The translations under genes were made by a program, and so were the position numbers. A stretch of 64,000 bases of DNA from Thysanoteuthis rhombus. Its lineage: Eukaryota; Mollusca; Cephalopoda; Oegopsida; Thysanoteuthidae. Positions 61,760 through 64,000 of the stretch are shown in pieces (position 1 is the first letter of the stretch; each line of letters starts with the position of its first letter). The notes under the pieces were generated by a model, which saw only the letters and a list, made by a program, of their open reading frames with translations, was not told the origin of the DNA and searched no databases. The DNA lies in the NCBI GenBank assembly GCA_963457665.1, contig OY735220.1, positions 33,238,969-33,302,968 of the forward strand. The letters are read 5' to 3'.

Positions 61760-61925
61760 AATGGAGCTCTCTGATCTCAGAGTTAGACAGCGTCTAAGAG
61801 AAAAACTCCAAAACAAAGGGGCTGGAGGAAGTCTGATATCTTGGTCATTATGATCACCAGATTTGAGTTTTCAGTGTTTCTTTCTAAGGAGACTCAAAAA
61901 TTACTCTTTATTCAACAAAACCTTG
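61760..61925 (+). mobile_element. Mariner/Tc1-superfamily transposase scrap
   Basis: GAGGSLISWSL, a stop, then SPDLSFQCFFLRRLKNYSLF resembles the GRGGPI.WPPRSPDLTPLDFFLWG..K catalytic region. Confidence 0.5.
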
Positions 61926-62159
61926 CTTTTCAAATGACTTGTGATTCATGGTATTTCTGGAAAATCAATTGGAAGCATTTTTATAGAACTCAAACACCAC
62001 ATCATGGTTCACATATGTAAGGATAGTAGATATAATGAAGATTAAACATGTCTATATGAAATGAAACAAATTCTTTCATTTAGCCTTTTACTAATTGATT
62101 TTTATCACGTTGAGAACTTGAATTATGAAAATTTCATACTGCACAAGTATATATAAAAC

Positions 62160-62162
<3 letters not shown>

Positions 62163-62210
<48 letters not shown>
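62163..62210. repeat. (TA)n microsatellite
   Basis: Perfect TA alternation, left of the palindrome. Confidence 0.9.
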
Positions 62211-62213
<3 letters not shown>

Positions 62214-62250
62214 AAATCCAACAGAAAAATCATAAATGTGTTATATAATT

Positions 62251-62359
62251 TGAAATGACCAGTTATTACACTGTGAATGCGTCATTTAGACCTGCTATTA
62301 CACAGTGAATGTGTCATAGGCCAAATGACACATTCACAGTGTAATAACAGGTCATTTCA
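62251..62359. repeat. Palindrome between two (TA)n tracts
   Basis: TGAAATGACCAGTTATTACACTGTGAATG at the left is repeated inverted at 62323-62359. A third, direct copy (GACCTGCTATTACACAGTGAATG) forms the centre. Confidence 0.85.
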
Positions 62360-62365
62360 ATCAAT

Positions 62366-62380
62366 ATGTATATATATATA

Positions 62381-62440
<60 letters not shown>
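62366..62440. repeat. (TA)n microsatellite
   Basis: TA alternation with one TTAT interruption. Confidence 0.9.
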
Positions 62441-62442
<2 letters not shown>

Positions 62443-62559
62443 TTGACAATTACTTCAGCTACATAGTGAAATTGTTTAGCTGAGTTTATAGCAACCACTT
62501 TCAACAGAACATAGTGTCAGATATTGTAGACTATGATCATAATTTTGAGATGTAGACAT

Positions 62560-62885
62560 ATCTGCAATATTTTCTGCGTCAAAGCAGTCATTCACTTGAA
62601 AGCTTTTTTCATCTCAAAGTCACTGACATCACCATAATTAGTCTCTTGTACTATATTTTTAGTTAGCTTCATGGTCCTTTCCCCTCGGTCTTCTTGTTTG
62701 ATTTTTCTATCAACAACCCAAGCAACCTTTGCGACTCAGTGTTGTTTTGGGAAACTGCAGATCCTTCAATACATCTCTCAGAGATTTTCCTTTCCCAATC
62801 CCTTTCAATATAGGTTGAACCAAAGCGTCACGTTGCATGATTGATATTTTCTAACCATTTTTATCTTAAAGTTTATACCTGATTA
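62560..62885 (-). mobile_element. Psq-type helix-turn-helix relic (pogo/Tigger or related)
   Basis: Read backwards: MVRKYQ, then, in another frame, LKGIGKGKSLRDVLKDLQ and FPKTTLSRK, matching the psq DNA-binding domain (MVRKYKRKT...G.SlR.Aa..f.iPKTTL.R). Frames are broken. Confidence 0.5.
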
Positions 62886-62889
62886 CCTC

Positions 62890-64000
62890 TAACAAGGTTT
62901 TCTAGAAATAAAAGTAACACATAGTTCCCGTATATCAGATGTTTTCAAGGACAACTAGAGAATCCCATATTTGGTCATTTCATCAATTGACCCAAAGTTG
63001 ACACACAGACAGCTGGTAGCACTTTTGCTGTGCAGCCGATTCGTAGACAACCTCTTTGATGAAGTGATATTTTGTCAATTTAGTTTTTTGACGACTGCCA
63101 TCTTATCAAATAATTTTCTTAGTACCATTTAGAAGTTAAAAAACAAAACAAAAAAACCCAGAGAAATTTCATGGAAATAATTTAATTTTACATCATAAAA
63201 TACAACATAGGAAGAGCAGGATAAAATAAAATTTTGCAAATGATCAGAGAAACAACCAAGTAGACATCGACATCATCTTTTCAAAAAGAAATTAAGATTG
63301 AAAAAAAAAAAAACTAGAAAGAAAAAAGCCCAAATTTCAAAAGAAACATGAAACAAATTTCCGTTTATGTTTTTTATTTTCTATCTACTTTTATTATCGG
63401 CAACATTCAGCTTTCATTCACAGGTGTTAGTTCGTTAAGAAGGTAGCAAATAAAACTTTTATATATAAGGTGATAACTGCCAAATATGCTCACTTTAATG
63501 GCTGAATGCAGATTAGCTGCACAAAAGTAAAGTCCATGGGGCAGGTCGGATCATATCACCAAAGTAGTCCAACCTACCCACAAACGTGTAGTCCAACCTA
63601 CCTCACAGCAACATTCTATGCAAAATACATATGGGAGATGAAGTGTAAACACAATAAAGTAATGGCCGACTTTACAAAATTTATGACAGATCAAGCCATT
63701 ATGAGCAGATAGGTTAGATTTTCAGTACTTGGGAATAAATTACGCAGTTAGTGAAAACTGCATAAGTTACTTTTGACACCTCAAATCATAAAACTAATTG
63801 TTGATAACTGGTAGCTTCCTCAAGGCTGATGAAAAAATTGTCAAAGAGCTTGCAAAGAGAAAATCCTTCAAAAGAAAGCTGGGAACTGCAGCTAAGGGGC
63901 CAAAGGAATTATGGGTGATGCGACACACCCACAGGTCCAACGCATCCCACTTTCCCCCACAATGTATGCATAGCTTAAAGTTTGTTTTTTTTCAGTAACA
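62890..64000. other. Right flank without a supported gene
   Basis: AT-rich DNA with a poly-A run near 63300 and a short direct repeat TAGTCCAACCTACC at about 63564 and 63591. An open frame at 63798-63998 (LKADEKIVKELAKRKSF) is unassigned; it ends near a TTTTTTTTCAG that could be an acceptor at the window edge. Confidence 0.4.

Overview
The window reads as animal nuclear DNA: it is AT-rich, its genes are split by kilobase introns with GT-AG boundaries, and it is full of microsatellites, tRNA-derived SINEs, LINE tails and mariner, Harbinger and hAT remnants. The two phytochelatin synthase genes look like the metazoan form of that family, and the repeat content would suit a mollusc, perhaps a cephalopod. 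The species cannot be fixed from sequence alone.

Three host genes can be assembled by splice-site logic. (1) PCNP (PEST-containing nuclear protein), plus strand, 7.5-16.7 kb, five exons, about 197 residues. (2) PCS1, minus strand, 27.7 to 19.8 kb, four coding exons, 429 residues. (3) PCS2, minus strand, 50.8 to 43.4 kb, four coding exons with the same phases, 450 residues. A terminal exon of an unrecognised minus-strand gene lies just upstream of PCS2 at 51.8-51.9 kb, and a decayed piece of a third PCS copy lies at 3.2-3.5 kb.

The most interesting point is the PCS pair. PCS2 keeps the Cys-His-Asp triad (C60, H166, D184) and the conserved cysteines. PCS1 keeps C57 and D181, but the catalytic His position reads Asp (D163), and several conserved Cys and a conserved His are also lost, while all exons and splice sites stay intact. 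This looks like a tandem duplicate evolving as a pseudoenzyme or with altered activity. The first part of exon 1 is nearly identical in DNA between the copies and then diverges abruptly, which suggests gene conversion.

The rest is repeats. 0.9-2.7 kb and 4.4-5.3 kb are large imperfect inverted repeats. A ~0.4 kb unnamed family occurs at least eight times. 33.06-38.69 kb looks like a mariner split by a pogo-like element. 44.8-45.1 kb is a 32-bp minisatellite grown from a unit seen once at 23.5 kb. 55.4-56.6 kb is a PIF/Harbinger relic. LINE 3' ends lie at 25.1-25.7 and 60.0-60.4 kb. I saw no CRISPR array, rRNA gene or intact tRNA gene.
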